Shown piece by piece: positions 32,922 to 45,215 of a stretch of 64,000 bases of DNA. A program made the translations under genes and the position numbers. This DNA comes from Arenicola marina (taxonomy: Eukaryota; Annelida; Polychaeta; Arenicolidae). The stretch lies in assembly GCA_964019135.1 (NCBI GenBank), contig OZ025263.1, forward strand, positions 17,461,123 through 17,525,122, written 5' to 3'. The stretch's first letter is position 1. Each line of letters starts with the position of its first letter. Below the pieces are notes generated by a model. It worked only from the letters and a program-made list of their open reading frames with translations, ran no database searches and was not told where the DNA came from.

Positions 32922-34128
32922 GCCTTGAGAGCGCTATCTGGCATCGCTGGCCGTCCAGTGGTCTGCCTTGAGAGCGCTATCTGCCATCGCTGGCCGTCCA
33001 GTGGTCTGCCTTGAGAGCGCCATCTGCCATCGCTGGCCGTCCAGTGGTCTGCCTTGAGAGCGTTCTCTGCCATCGCTGGCCGTCCAGTGGTCTGCCTTGA
33101 GAGCGCTATCTGCCATCGCTGGCCGTCCAGTGGTCTGCCTTGAGAGCGCTATCTGCCATCGCTGGCCGTCCAGTGGTCTGCCTTGAGAGCGCTATCTGCC
33201 ATCGCTGGCCGTCCAGTGGTCTGCCTTGAGAGCGCTATCTGCCATCGCTGGCCGTCCAGTGGTCTGCCTTGAGAGCGCTATCTGCCATCGCTGGCCGTCC
33301 AGTGGTCTGCCTTGAGAGCGCTATCTGCCATCGCTGGCCGTCCAGTGGTCTGCCTTGAGAGCGCTATCTGCCATCGCTGGCCGTCCAGTGGTCTGCCTTG
33401 AGAGCGCTATCTGCCATCGCTGGCCGTCCAGTGGTCTGCCTTGAGAGCGCTATCTGCCATCGCTGGCCGTCCAGTGGTCTGCCTTGAGAGCGCCATCTGC
33501 CATCGCTGGCCGTCCAGTGGTCTGCCTTGAGAGCGCTCTCTGCCATCGCTGGCCGTCCAGTGGTCTGCCTTGAGAGCGCAATCTACCATCGCTGGCCGTC
33601 CAGTGGTCTGCCTTGAGAGCGCCATCTGCCATCGCTGGCCGTCCAGTGGTCTGCCTTGAGAGCGCTCTCTGCCATCGCTGGCCGTCCAGTGGTCTGCCTT
33701 GAGAGCGCTATCTGCCATCGCTGGCCGTCCAGTGGTCTGCCTTGAGAGCGCTATCTGCCATTGCTGGCCGTCCAGTGGTCTGCCTTGAGAGCGCTATCTG
33801 CCATCGCTGGCCGTCCAGTGGTCTGCCTTGAGAGCGCTATCTGCCATCGCTGGCCGTCCAGTGGTCTGCCTTGAGAGCGCTATCTGCCATCGCTGGCCGT
33901 CCAGTGGTCTGCCTTGAGAGCGCTATCTGCCATCGCTGGCCGTCCAGTGGTCTGCCTTGAGAGCGCTATCTGCCATCGCTGGCCGTCCAGTGGTCTGCCT
34001 TGAGAGCGCTATCTGCCATCGCTGGTCGTCCAGTGGTCTGCCTTGAGAGCGCTATCTGCCATCGCTGGTCGTCCAGTGGTCTGCCTTGAGAGCGCTCTCT
34101 GCCATCGCTGGCCGTCCACTGGTCTGCC
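32922..34128 (+). repeat. 43-bp minisatellite, ~28 copies
   Basis: The unit begins ggtctgccttgagagcgcta and continues tctgccatcgctggccgtcc. Most copies are identical. Variants (ccatct, ctctct, caatctacc) recur in the same order 129 bases apart (33490s and 33620s), showing a local three-unit duplication. The minus strand is stop-free across units, which explains its short open frames. Confidence 0.97.
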
Positions 34129-34175
34129 ATGGGTCTAGCATATAATACAAGAAAGGCTGTTCATGACCTGTCCAA

Positions 34176-34345
34176 ACGGCTCAGTTCGCAAAGACCATTG
34201 GGGATTTATGCGGAACATGGCTCAGTTCAAAAAGATCATATTGAACTCACGCGGCCAATGGATCAGTTCACAAAGAGCATATTGAATTCACGCGGCACGT
34301 GGATCAGTTCGCAAAGAGCATGGGAGGTTCAAGCGGCACATGGCT
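34176..34345 (+). repeat. 41-bp tandem repeat, 4 copies
   Basis: tcagttcgcaaag or a variant starts at 34181, 34222, 34263 and 34304, with a spacing of exactly 41 bases. It lies directly beyond the 43-bp array but is unrelated in sequence. Confidence 0.85.
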
Positions 34346-34349
34346 AAGA

Positions 34350-36510
34350 TCGCAACGAGAATATCCCTCCCCTCTGGCCAACAGCGGCAAAGACGCCCCT
34401 CCACCATAACAAGCAACCACACACCCAGCTCACCCCCCACCCCATATCTGAACCATACACAACGCATAACCCACAAAAGGTCCCAACCTACCCCACCCCC
34501 ACCCACACCCTGGTCCCCTCTCCTTATCCTCACCCTCACCCCCACCCCTATTCCCACCCACAACCGCACCCACACCTGTTCCAACCCACACACCCACACA
34601 CCCAACCACTCACTTCCACACGAACGAGGAATTACCAGAATGAGGAAGTTCTCGTTCGAGGCCAAAGCTAGATGGGGGATTGCAATGGTCTCCACATGGC
34701 ACTACTCCTGTGGCGCTATTCATCTCCGCTGCTGGGTGCATGGAGCGCAACCTGCCTGTCAGCCATATCAAAAACTGGGTCAGGTCAAGGCCACCCGCCT
34801 GTGGAGATGATAGCACGGTGTGACGTCACAACACAACAGTCCGGCGCAACCCAAGCTGCAATGCTAATATTGGTCCTACCATTCCCAGATTTATAGTCAA
34901 GAGAGATATGGGGCAGGGGGAATCTGGTCTTAATGTTCCGGCATCGCGGTGGAAGTAAGATAGGCGTGGTGCATATAGGGTAATACAGTCATTACAGTCA
35001 TATTTACAAGGCCTTTCATCTCGTCCAGCTATCACAACAATTCTTATCACAATAAACACGTTTCAAAATAAATCCTCTAATGTACAGTAACTCAGGCACG
35101 ATGTTTACTACTGAATGTTTTTAATAGTATGAGTTGTAGCTCTCTACTTTCTCTCATTACATGTTACGCCTCCGCTCGGTTGCAGCAAAAACCACAAATG
35201 CTCTATCCCAACAACAGGGACCCAGGTATACACGTAACAAGCTGTCACTGAATGATGATTGACAGGTAACCGAAGAGCAAGGTTCCCTTGGGATAAGGTG
35301 GGCAGGAGGCGGGAAAACACACTCGATTCGAGAGGCGAACAAACAACAGAGAAAACGTACGGACCGACAGAGAAACAGCAGCAGACGAAAAGTCACGAAA
35401 AACGCGGGAAACAGTGGCGCGCGAGCCATAACAACGGGCATTCGAGGCACGAGCAGCCTGCTAACCGCGATCACCCGTCGAGGACAAATATTTATGCGAG
35501 GAAAACCCCTGGCGCTGAAAGCCGGGGAGTCCTGACAGCAGTCACTGCCAGCTCCAATAGCTCTCGCCCAGGACATTCCCAGGATTATAACCAAGACGCG
35601 AGGGGAAGGCAGGAAGCGAGGAAGAACCCTCTCTGAAAACACATCGCCATTCACCCAGGCGCCACGGCGGAAGTTATCCAGCAGCGAATGTAAACCCGCG
35701 TCTTCATTGGTCGTAAATCGAAGATTTTCTTTTCTTTTTTCACCATCAGTGACTGAGGCGCGTTTATACACAGAACTTTTACTAGAACCATTCGCTGTTG
35801 TGTGATTTGAGGCAGTTATTTGTGTACTTTGATTGAGGTAGTATGTGCCACGTATTACTTCACGGGAACGACGTGATGATACCGCACATTAAGCCTACTA
35901 TATGTATGCGAGAGGGCTGTGAGTGCCTTTATACCAATGGTGTTGTCCCCGATAACAAAGACACGAAACCACCCCAATACAGCGCAAACACTCTCCCCTT
36001 GGCATTAGTTACCTGACCTATCAATAGAAGTCATGTGCTTCCATGAGACAATGATATAATCAGGCAAATAGATCTTTGTACCACCATAGCCATACCATTA
36101 CAACGTACACTTCAACCCCTAGCATCTAACACTAGCATTTCTATCCACTCTCATATCTACCACAACCCCATTCAGGGCTGATCTCCCCTCAACCAATTGG
36201 CCTGAATCCGTGAGAAGCATGGGGTAGGCGGGCAACGGTTGTCACGGCGACATGCCACTACAACGGACGGATACACAGAAGGAACATCCTCCTCTTCATC
36301 CCTACCACGGTGGGATAGTATACATGACAAATATTTTTTTCGTCTATGCTGCTTATTTGACTTGCATGGCGGAGATACACGGAATCCGAAATGGTGCAGA
36401 TAGCGACACCATGTGTGGAACTCGGCCATTTAATCTCTACTTCCTCCTGGCTAATGTCCGGCAACACTACCACATAATCCCCCTTCGTACCGATCCCACG
36501 CCCAGCCGTC
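34350..36510. other. Non-coding stretch with a CpG-rich segment
   Basis: 34400-34620 is C/A-rich simple sequence. About 35160-35730 is CpG-rich, with an E2F-like ggcgggaaaa near 35310, an ETS-like gcggaagtt near 35668 and an inverted CCAAT (cattggtcg) near 35704. It carries overlapping open frames on both strands (minus 204 codons, plus 125), neither with a recognisable domain. It could be a CpG-island promoter of a gene I cannot see. Confidence 0.3.
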
Positions 36511-36525
36511 AGGCCAAAGACGATC

Positions 36526-36763
36526 GGTTGGTTGATTGGTTATTCAGGACGCTTTAACCACTTTTGGTCATATCGCGTCAATGGGAGAAAGAAGGGACAG
36601 TGGAGCCATGCCCCTGGGGGTAAACCCCTACTCTTCCTATCCTGCGACCACACAGACATGGCCACGGCAGGGCTCGAGCCATCAATCCACGTGCCGTTAG
36701 GCTCTCAGGTGTCCAGAGCACTCAGTGCGAGCGCTATAGCCCACTGAGGTAGCGCGCCGGCCC
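36526..36763 (-). repeat. SINE family B, full length with perfect 12-bp target-site duplication
   Basis: ccaaagacgatc occurs at 36514-36525 and 36764-36775, exactly flanking the element. Minus strand: head ggggccggcgcgctacctca, then gagcgctcgcactgagtgct, a B box ggctcgagccctg, a body, and a tail ending in aaccaatcaaccaacc-type simple sequence. The perfect duplication argues for a recent insertion. Confidence 0.92.
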
Positions 36764-36779
36764 CCAAAGACGATCAGCA

Positions 36780-38690
36780 TTGGCATCCAATACCTGCGGC
36801 AGGAGCACTGCCATCAAACACCCAATGGATTGTACTGCTCTCTGGGCCTCCCGGTGTCTATCTGGGAAATAATACACAGACTGACCCCGTTCCACTACCG
36901 ACACAACACCCACAGGTCCTGGGTGCCTCCTCTAACCCCCGCCCCCCCCCCCACGGTGGGTCCTGGGTGGGTCAATGGCAGAGGATGGGCACGTTCCGTC
37001 AGAGATGGCATGGTGCACCCACGACAAGCTCTGTTTCGAGAAACTACACGTCAAACTAAGAGACTCAGGAATATCTTAGCAGTGGTCAATCAGTTGCTAG
37101 AACCCCATCACCAGTAAATCCGGTAACAGCATTCCTGACAATCAATCCTGAGACCCCCCCCCCCGCTTCTCGCCCCTCACCATCCCAAAACCTTCCTTAC
37201 CCACGTCTCCACTTCAATCCTTACCCCACTCTTTCCTCCCCCCTTACCCCACCCCCCACAAACCTTCGTCTTCCTTACCCACACCTCCACTTCAACCCCC
37301 ACCCCCTCTCTCCTCTCCCCTTGAACCCACTACTAAAAATTCGTCTCTCTTACTCACACCTCCACTTCACGCACCCCCCCCCCCCCTTTGTCTCGCACCT
37401 CGCCACCCCAATTCCTCCTTACCCCCCCCCCCCCGCGTCCACTTATGGCGCCGTATGGCGGAGAAGTTATGGCACTTGGGCGTGAAAGCGTGAAGGAAGT
37501 AAAGCCACGTGGACAGAAGAAGCTCGCTGAAGGCCACTTAACAAAGGAACGGGTGGGGGGGGGGGGGTTAGGGGAGGGTCGAGGGATGAAGGAGGCGCTG
37601 GGGTGAGGTGGCAGCGGTCGTCCAGGGCAGCTCCCCGCTTTTCCAGGCATCCAGAACTACCGCGCGCACTCCAGACCACGTGACATCACCAGCGTAACCA
37701 TGACAACAACACGGTCACCTGCGCAAATGTCTACCCATCATCTTTTTCCATTCCATTATCACCAGCCAATGGATGGGTTTGAAATCCGATTTTCGCGTAT
37801 TGTCCGAGACTAGCATTCCAAATAATGTTCCCGGTTGTCCCTTCAGTCAGCCCACTAAACAAACCTTTCTCGTCACTGACTGTCATCACTGTCAAAATCT
37901 GAAATTGAATTAGTTAACTGAATGACCTCGGCACCTTTGGCAATTGCTTCTTCAGGTTACAATGAAATGGTCAGGTCGCATCAGGGAAATAAATATCAGG
38001 ATTCAGAGTGTCTGTCCACTTTGCAATGCCTATTTTCTATTTTTATTATAACGAGAATACCTCAGCTTTGAGCTAAGGGTAACAACAGCAGGAAGCTTAA
38101 ATCAATGCTCAGGTTTTCTACCCAATAAAAACCGCACTCAGGCTTAAAATAATGGCCTTATCTACATACAGCTCGACCCAGTTAAAGCAGCTTTAATAAT
38201 AACACCGGGTACAAAAATGTGTCCCGTCCGACCTAGTTGCAATAACCGTTTTGGCGGGGTGGGGGGTCGGGGGTGGGGGAGGGGGGTAGACTATTTCCAG
38301 CCATGTTGCTGCATGGTGTAAAAGATGGGGACCTGCTAACGGGCACTTCATAAGCCATTATATCTGGTACCACACCGCGCCAGTCCAGAGTGAGCAGTGA
38401 AAAGTGGAGAGGTTTATCCTGATGTAGCTGACTATAGTATCTTCACCGACATTGGCTCCGGCTACCCGCAACGCCACTTTCCCGTTGATAATTGATGCTA
38501 TTCATAGCCGCAAACTTTTGAAATGGCATTATTTCATTTCAAGCCCAAGAATAGTGTACCCGTTGGACCGGGAACAAAAAATAAATGCGTCTCCCAAAAA
38601 TAAATGTTCAAACAAACGGTCCGCCATCGGCAATAAATATGAAATAAAACCCAACGGACGATGGAGAGTGTAGTGACAGCAGGTTCGGTC
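36780..38690. other. Non-coding stretch, C-rich in part
   Basis: No gene is supported. At 37195-37400 the phrase cttacccacacctccacttc recurs three times about 76 bases apart (near 37196, 37273, 37348). Poly-C runs lie near 37155, 37376 and 37422, and a G-run near 37553. Confidence 0.45.
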
Positions 38691-38694
38691 CAGC

Positions 38695-38960
38695 GTTAAT
38701 CTCGGCCCAGGGTTTAATGTCGGCCCATGGTTTAATGTCGGACCAGGGTTTAGATTCAGATTTAATATCATTTATTTGAGTAATATCGAATGCATACCAA
38801 CACACAAAGGAAAACAAAAACGTGATAACTTAACTAATTCTTCCTCCTAATTCTTAAGACCACGAAGGTCGATAGCATAACAGCCACACAAAAAAACGAA
38901 AAAAAACTCTCAGCCCACGGTTTAATCTTGGCCGAGGGTTTAATGTCGGTTGACGTTTGA
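38695..38960 (+). repeat. 18-bp repeat in two clusters
   Basis: ggcccagggtttaatgtc and variants recur with an 18-base period at about 38700-38755, and again at about 38910-38955. Confidence 0.7.
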
Positions 38961-39064
38961 GTTCGGCCTATATTCTGCACTCTGTTGCGCAATCAGCCGG
39001 CAGTAGCCGACAGTAATGTCCCTGCAGACTAGGCGGTGAGGCGCGGTACAGCCCAGCCTGTACA

Positions 39065-41345
39065 CCGGTACTGCGGGACTGTGGACCACAGTGCTTTCCC
39101 AGCCTCACGCCACGGGAGACACGCCAAGGCGGGGCATTCGCTGCGGGACTGTGGACCACAGTGCTGTCCCAGCCTCACGCCACGGGAGAGACGCCAAGGC
39201 GGGGCATTCACTGCGGGACTGTGGACCACAGTGCTGTCCCAGCCTCACGCCACGGGAGAGACGCCAAGGCATTCACTGCGGGACTGTGGACCACAGTGCT
39301 GTCCCAGCCTCACGCCACGGGAGACACGCCAAGGCGGGGCATTAACTGCGGGACTGTGGACCACAGTGCTGTCCCAGCCTCACGCCACGGGAGAGACGCC
39401 AAGGCATTCACTTCGGGATTGTGGACCACAGTGCTGTCCCAGCCTCACGCCACGGGAGAGACGCCAAGGCATTCACTGCGGGACTGTGGACCTCAGGGCT
39501 GTCCCAGCCTCACGCCACGGGAGAGACGCCAAGGCGGGGCATTCACTGCGGGACTGTGGACCACAGTGCTGTCCCAGCCTCACGCCACGGGAGAGACGCC
39601 AAGGCATTCACTGCGGGACTGTGGACCACAGTGCTGTCCCAGCCTCACGCCACGGGAGAGACGCCAAGGCGGGGCATTCACTGCGGGACTGTGGACCACA
39701 GTGCTGTCCCAGCCTCACGCCACGGGAGAGACGCCAAGGCGGGGCATTCACTGCGGGACTGTGGACCACAGTGCTGTCCCAGCCTCACGCCACGGGAGAC
39801 ACGCCAAGGCGGGGCATTCACTGCGGGACTGTGGACCACAGTGCTGTCCCAGCCTCACGCCACGGGAGAGACGCCAAGGCATTCACTGCGGGACCGTGGA
39901 CCACAGTGCTGTCCCAGCCTCACGCGACGGAAGAGACGCCAAGGCGGGGCATTCACTGCGGGACTGTGGACCACAGTGCTGTCCCAGCCTCACGCGACGG
40001 AAGAGACGCCAAGGCGGGGCATTCACTGCGGGACTGTGGACCACAGTGCTGTCCCAGCCTCACGCCACGGGAGAGACGCCAAGGCATTCACTGCGGGACC
40101 GTGGACCACAGTGCTGTCCCAGCCTCACGCCACGGGAGAGACGCCAAGGCGGGGCATTCACTGCGGGACTGTGGACCACAGTGCTGTCCCAGCCTCACGC
40201 CACGGGAGAGACGCCAAGGCGGGGCATTAACTGCGGGACTGTGGACCACAGTGCTGTCCCAGCCTCACGCCACGGGAGAGACGCCAAGGCATTCACTGCG
40301 GGACTGTGGACCACAGTGCTGTCCCAGCCTCACGCCACGGGAGAGACGTCAAGGCGGGGCATTCACTGCGGGACTGTGGACCACAGTGCTGTCCCAGCCT
40401 CACGCCACGGGAGACACGCCAAGGCGGGGCATTCACTGCGGGACTGTGGACCACAGTGCTGTCCCAGCCTCACGCCACGGGAGAGACGCCAAGGCGGGGC
40501 ATTCACTGCGGGACTGTGGACCACAGTGCTGTCCCAGCCTCACGCCACGGGAGACACGCCAAGGCGGGGCATTCACTGCGGGACTGTGGACCACAGTGCT
40601 GTCCCAGCCTCACGCCACGGGAGAGACGCCAAGGCATTCACTGCGGGACCGTGGACCACAGTGCTGTCCAAGCCTCACGCGACGGAAGAGACGCCAAGGC
40701 GGGGCATTCACTGCGGGACTGTGGACCACAGTGCTGTCCCAGCCTCACGCGACGGAAGAGACGCCAAGGCGGGGCATTCGCTGCGGGACTGTGGACCACA
40801 GTGCTGTCCCAGCCTCACGCCACGGGAGAGACGCCAAGATGGGGCATTCACTGCGGGACTGTGGACCACAGTGCTGTCCCAGCCCCACGCGACGGAAGAG
40901 ACGCCAAGGCGGGGCATTCGCTGCGGGACTGTGGACCACAGTGCTGTCCCAGCCTCACGCCACGGGAGAGACGCCAAGGCGGGACATTCACTGCGGGACA
41001 GTGGACCACAGTGCTGTCCCAGCCTCACGCCACGGGAGAGACGCCAAGGCGGGGCATTCACTGCGGGACTGTGGACCACAGTGCTGTCCCAGCCTCATGC
41101 CACGGGAGACACGCCAGGGCGGGGCATTCACTGCGGGACTGTGGACCACAGTGCTGTCCCAGCCTCATGCCACGGGAGACACGCCAAGGCGGGGCATTCA
41201 CTGCGGGACTGTGGACCACAGTGCTGTCCCAGCCTCATGCCACGGGAGAGACGCCAAGGCGGGGCATTCACTGCGGGACTGTGGACCACAGTGCTGTCCC
41301 AGCCTCACGCGACGGAAGAGACGCCAAGGCGGGACATTCACTGCG
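39065..41345 (+). repeat. 70/65-bp minisatellite, ~33 copies, with higher-order structure
   Basis: The unit starts ctgcgggactgtggaccaca. Most copies are 70 bp; about eight lack ggggc near the end and are 65 bp. Each unit holds a 15-base inverted repeat, actgtggaccacagt. Variant signatures (gagac or gagag, cacggga or gacggaa, gggacc or gggact) recur in blocks: units 11-14 match units 22-25. The array is almost free of stop trinucleotides on the plus strand, so very long open frames (up to 776 codons) occur in all three frames. Confidence 0.97.
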
Positions 41346-41503
41346 GAATACGTGGGCAATGTTTAAAATATACTGGACATCCGCAATGACTTAAATACAT
41401 TAGCACAAGCTACAGTATAAAAAAAAAAGTAAAGATTTGTTCTCAACAATACTTTGGCGCATGCGTGACCGTTACCGGGACGAGTCGACCGGCGGCTATT
41501 ACG

Positions 41504-41757
41504 CGTCACGTGGCCCGTCACGTTGTACGCCAAGTGGCACGTCACGTGGTACGTCATGTGGCACGTTATGTGGCACGTTATGTGGCACGTTATATGGCAC
41601 GTTATGTGGCACGTTATGTGGCTCGTCACGTGGCACGTCACGTGGTACGTCAAGTGGTACGTCATGTGGCACGTTATGTGGCACGTCACGTGGCACGTCA
41701 TGTGGCTTGTCACGTGGCACGTCACGTGGTACGTCATGTGGCACATTATGTGGCATG
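41504..41757 (+). repeat. 12-bp minisatellite rich in CACGTG-like palindromes
   Basis: tgtggcacgtta and acgtggcacgtc recur with a 12-base period for 250 bases. Many copies contain cacgtg (E-box/G-box core) or acgtca. The units read in the opposite strand as gacgtgccacgt, so the array is nearly self-complementary. Confidence 0.9.
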
Positions 41758-41800
41758 CAATGATCTCGGAAGCGATAAGTGGACACTGGAAGTGGAGGAC

Positions 41801-41803
41801 AGG

Positions 41804-41834
<31 letters not shown>

Positions 41835-41857
41835 CGAGGGTGAGGGTGTCGGTGTGG

Positions 41858-41903
<46 letters not shown>

Positions 41904-42029
41904 GGGTGTGGGTGAGGGTGAGGGTAATGGTGAGTGTGACCCTCAGGTCAAGGTGAGGGTCAAGGTGAGGGTGATCGTGATGGTGGTGAGGGTGAGAGTG
42001 AAGGTGAGGGTGAGGGTGAGGGTGGGAGG
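41801..42029 (+). repeat. GGTGAG hexamer array
   Basis: There are about 35 ggtgag or close units. It is not telomeric in sequence. It abuts the 12-bp array with only about 45 bases between. Confidence 0.92.
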
Positions 42030-44630
42030 TTAGGATGCAGATGAGTGGGTCACGAGGCAGGCGGGGGTACGGCGGGGGGGAGGAGGAGGGGAGTGGGGAT
42101 AGGGGGAGGATTTGCCCATCACAGTTTTTACACCAAAGTCACTTCTAAAGATTCGCTTATCGTCGTGTGGTTTAAGTTTTGGCGTAAACTACCAGCCCCA
42201 TTCCCTCGGGCGGTACAACATGTGAGGGGGAGGGAGGGAGCCTCCTCGGGCATAGAGGCAGGATACGGAGATAGGGAGAAGGACGAGTGTAAGGTGGGCT
42301 ATCGAAACAAGATGGCTGTCGGGGCGGGAGCGGGCGTGGGGGGGGGGGGGGTAGATAGGTGAGGAGCATGTCTCCACCAAGAGTGAAGAAGAAAGGAGAA
42401 TTGTTGCTGGAGATAACGACAAGTTTAAGACCCACACACTCTAACTGTGCCCCGAGGGTAGAGAACAGAGGGCGGAGGGGGGGGGGGGTGCAGGAGCGGG
42501 GGCGGGGGCGGGGCGCAGCGGAAGGGGGTAAATTAAAGAAGGGGCAGCGTAAATAATACGCCTTAGAGATAAACAAAAAGCACGCATCTGAGATGGGGGT
42601 AGGGGGGCAAATTCGACGCATGCAATTAGATTATATTTGTTATAACTGTTATATAATATCACGAGGCGTTAGGTAATTTTATTGGTCCGACATCAAGCTG
42701 CAGCAGCCCGCCAATTTCATTACCTGCGTATAATGAAAACAAAAGGTTGCTACACTACATTTTGATGAAGGGCCAATACAATGCCGAACGACAGGCAAAA
42801 CTCACGCTATTATTACGATTCAATTTACCTCACATATGTGCTGGGCGTTAACATGTCTGCTTGCTACTTTGGTTTAACTTTCGCATACAACGTTTGACGT
42901 AAAATGTTTAGCGCTTACAAGCCTTCCCACATCTTGTCAGCCAGTCGCCTTCTTTACACCATATCAATATATATATCGTGGCAAAGAAACGTGACACGTG
43001 CAGCTACGCATGCCCTTTTAAATCTATAATGACAATTCGTCTGTGCGTGACGTTATGTTTCATTGTTCTATGCAATGTCACTATGGCAACGATTGCCCAT
43101 TGAAGGGGCCACATGGCGGTTTGGGTCAGATTGCACAATTTTAGCCGCGTTCAGATTGTATTAGTTAACACTGCTGCCCCGGACGACCGCTGCCACCCCA
43201 GGTCCCAGCGCCCCCTTCATCCCCCGACCCTCCCCTAACCCCCCCCCCCAACCTGTCCCTTTAATAATAAGGAAAATGTATTCACACCTACCAATGCCAT
43301 TTTATCTGTTATAGAATTTTATGTGAGAAGACTTAACAAAGTTACTAGTTACTCTTTCAACAAACGCCAAAAAAAGATCTGGTCGGGCCGCTTGAACAAT
43401 ATATTTTGATCAGTCTTAGAATAATAATAATTACGATAGAGGATGGGTTAGGAAATGCGAATATTCGTCAGATAGAAGTGAAAGACAGACGGATAGCATA
43501 GACAGAAGTGACAGACAGACGGATAGCATAGACAGATAGACAGATGGAACAATTGGGGAAGGATGGATCTGGTGAACAGAGGGATGCCAGCATAGGAAGG
43601 GTGGATAAACGAAACGAGGGATGGATGGCTGGACCAAGTGGTGCGGGAAGGATGAATGGATCCATCTCGTTACAGGCTGATAATTATGATAATAATAACT
43701 CTGACTTCTATGGCGGTCATTTATCCCTGTATACGGTTTATATACTGAGTCTTCCTTCGCCCACCTTGGATCTCCCAATGGCGACCATACAGGTTCTGTA
43801 CAGATGGGGTGACGCAGCACTCACTCTACGGCTAACCCGCCACATGTATCCCAGCCGCTACACAAACCTGACTAGCTTGACCTTCACTTGATCTTCAAAG
43901 GAACCTACGAAACATCCCCTTCAGATCCGCGAAAAAATACATCGATACAGAACTTATCAGTGCAGTGAAAAAACACAAAAAAACGACAGGTCTTTCTTTT
44001 TGGGTTTGCAAAGGGGCCGTCAACTGCTTTCGAAATCGGGCCATTCCGCTGCATTACACATGGTAAAGAAAGGGAAGGTAAATACACAATGGTCGTCATT
44101 TCAAGTTGTCGGTACCACTCGTATGTCCAGTGATACTATTTCCCCAATAACACCCGCATTTCACGCAGCCAGTTTTGTTTTCTCTCCCACTTTTTCCCTG
44201 CCGTATTATCCACGCCGCTACCCGGCTTACTTCTTTCTTACGGTCCTCACTTTTCCGTTCACGGAAATATCGAGTCCCGCATATTCGCACTTATGAATCG
44301 AGGCGGCGATGAAAGAAATTGTCAAAAACCTATCCCGAGAGTGTACTTCTATTACACATTGGCTAGGCGAGAAAACAGGTGTCGATTAGCGCTGTAGATA
44401 CAGAGAAATGGTTTCCATCCGTCCGACGAACCACAACGTAGTAGGGTGGAGGAGAGGAGGGTGGGGTGTGCTAAATCCCAACTAACCCCCCCACCCCTCC
44501 CATCGCCCCCTCCACCCCCCTAAAAAAAACTGAAAAAAAAACGCCACACCCTTGGCGTGAGCCTGGCCTTCCGGAAGTACCTACGTCATTGGCTGCAAGC
44601 AAACAAGCGACGACGGCGGCGGCGGGGCTA
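42030..44630. other. Non-coding stretch with G-runs and short repeats
   Basis: No gene is supported. There are G-runs near 42339 and 42477, a 36-bp tandem pair (gacagacggatagcatagac) at about 43455-43545, and an X-box half site (ctatggcaacg) near 43082. At 44566-44600, ccggaagtacctacgtcattggctg combines ETS-like, CRE-half and CCAAT-like motifs. It may be promoter-like, but no gene is visible. Confidence 0.35.
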
Positions 44631-44646
44631 TCCAGGGACCTTCCGA

Positions 44647-44775
44647 GTGGTGGTGGTGGTGGTGATGGTGGAGGTGGTGGTGGTGGAGGTGGTGATGGTG
44701 GAGGTGGTGGTGGTGGTGGTGGTGGTGGTGGTGGTGGTGGTCGTGGTGGTCGTGGTGGTGGTGGTCGTGGTCGTG
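44647..44775 (+). repeat. (TGG)n trinucleotide repeat with GGA/CGT interruptions
   Basis: About 130 bases of tggtgg with occasional aggtgg, gatgg and cgtgg. It explains the Val-, Gly- and His-rich open frames on both strands. Confidence 0.95.
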
Positions 44776-45104
44776 GCGGCAGTGGCAGCGGTGCGAGGGG
44801 CCCAGGGATCTGCCGGCCGTCCTGCCGGCGGGAGGACGGGCACACATCGGCCCCCGGGCGCCCCCGAGCGGTATGCCGCCATCGATACTCCGCGGAGGTG
44901 ATAATCCACGGACATATTGCGTCAATGAGAATCAGGAGAAGTGTTAAGTGATGGAAGAAACGGGGACAAGGAACTGGGACGGGGGGTGGGGGCGGCGGGT
45001 GAGGGGACAGGGGCGGGGGAGATTTCAACCAAGAGGGCCTATCAAAAGCTGTTCCAGGTTCATTTTTGTTCTACGAAAAAGGTTACTGTTCACCAGTTTG
45101 CACC

Positions 45105-45215
45105 AACGTCGTCCTGTTTATCTCATACGGGGAATCGAACCAGGGACTATTTTCCGTCGATACACTTGGTGGCCCTGATAAACCTCTGCCCAACTTCAAA
45201 TCGGTCGTAAGGGGG
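45105..45215 (-). repeat. tRNA-like SINE fragment
   Basis: The minus strand has a B box (ggttcgattccccg) followed by gataaacaggacgacgttgg and tgcaaac, resembling the sequence after the B box in the copies at 0.43 and 30.15 kb. The A box is unclear. Confidence 0.4.

Noticed and set aside
34340-34810. 156-codon Thr/Pro/His-rich frame
   Set aside because: It is composed mainly of C/A-rich simple sequence; no domain is seen.
39036-41394. 776-, 742- and 362-codon plus-strand frames
   Set aside because: They are explained by the stop-poor 70/65-bp repeat; all three frames are open and none has an independent domain.
41801-42029. Telomere-like repeat
   Set aside because: The unit is GGTGAG, not TTAGGG or a known telomeric variant, and it lies internal to the window.
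44471-45028. 185-codon proline-rich frame and neighbouring Val/Gly/His-rich frames
   Set aside because: They read through the (TGG)n repeat and C-runs. Low-complexity peptides occur on both strands.
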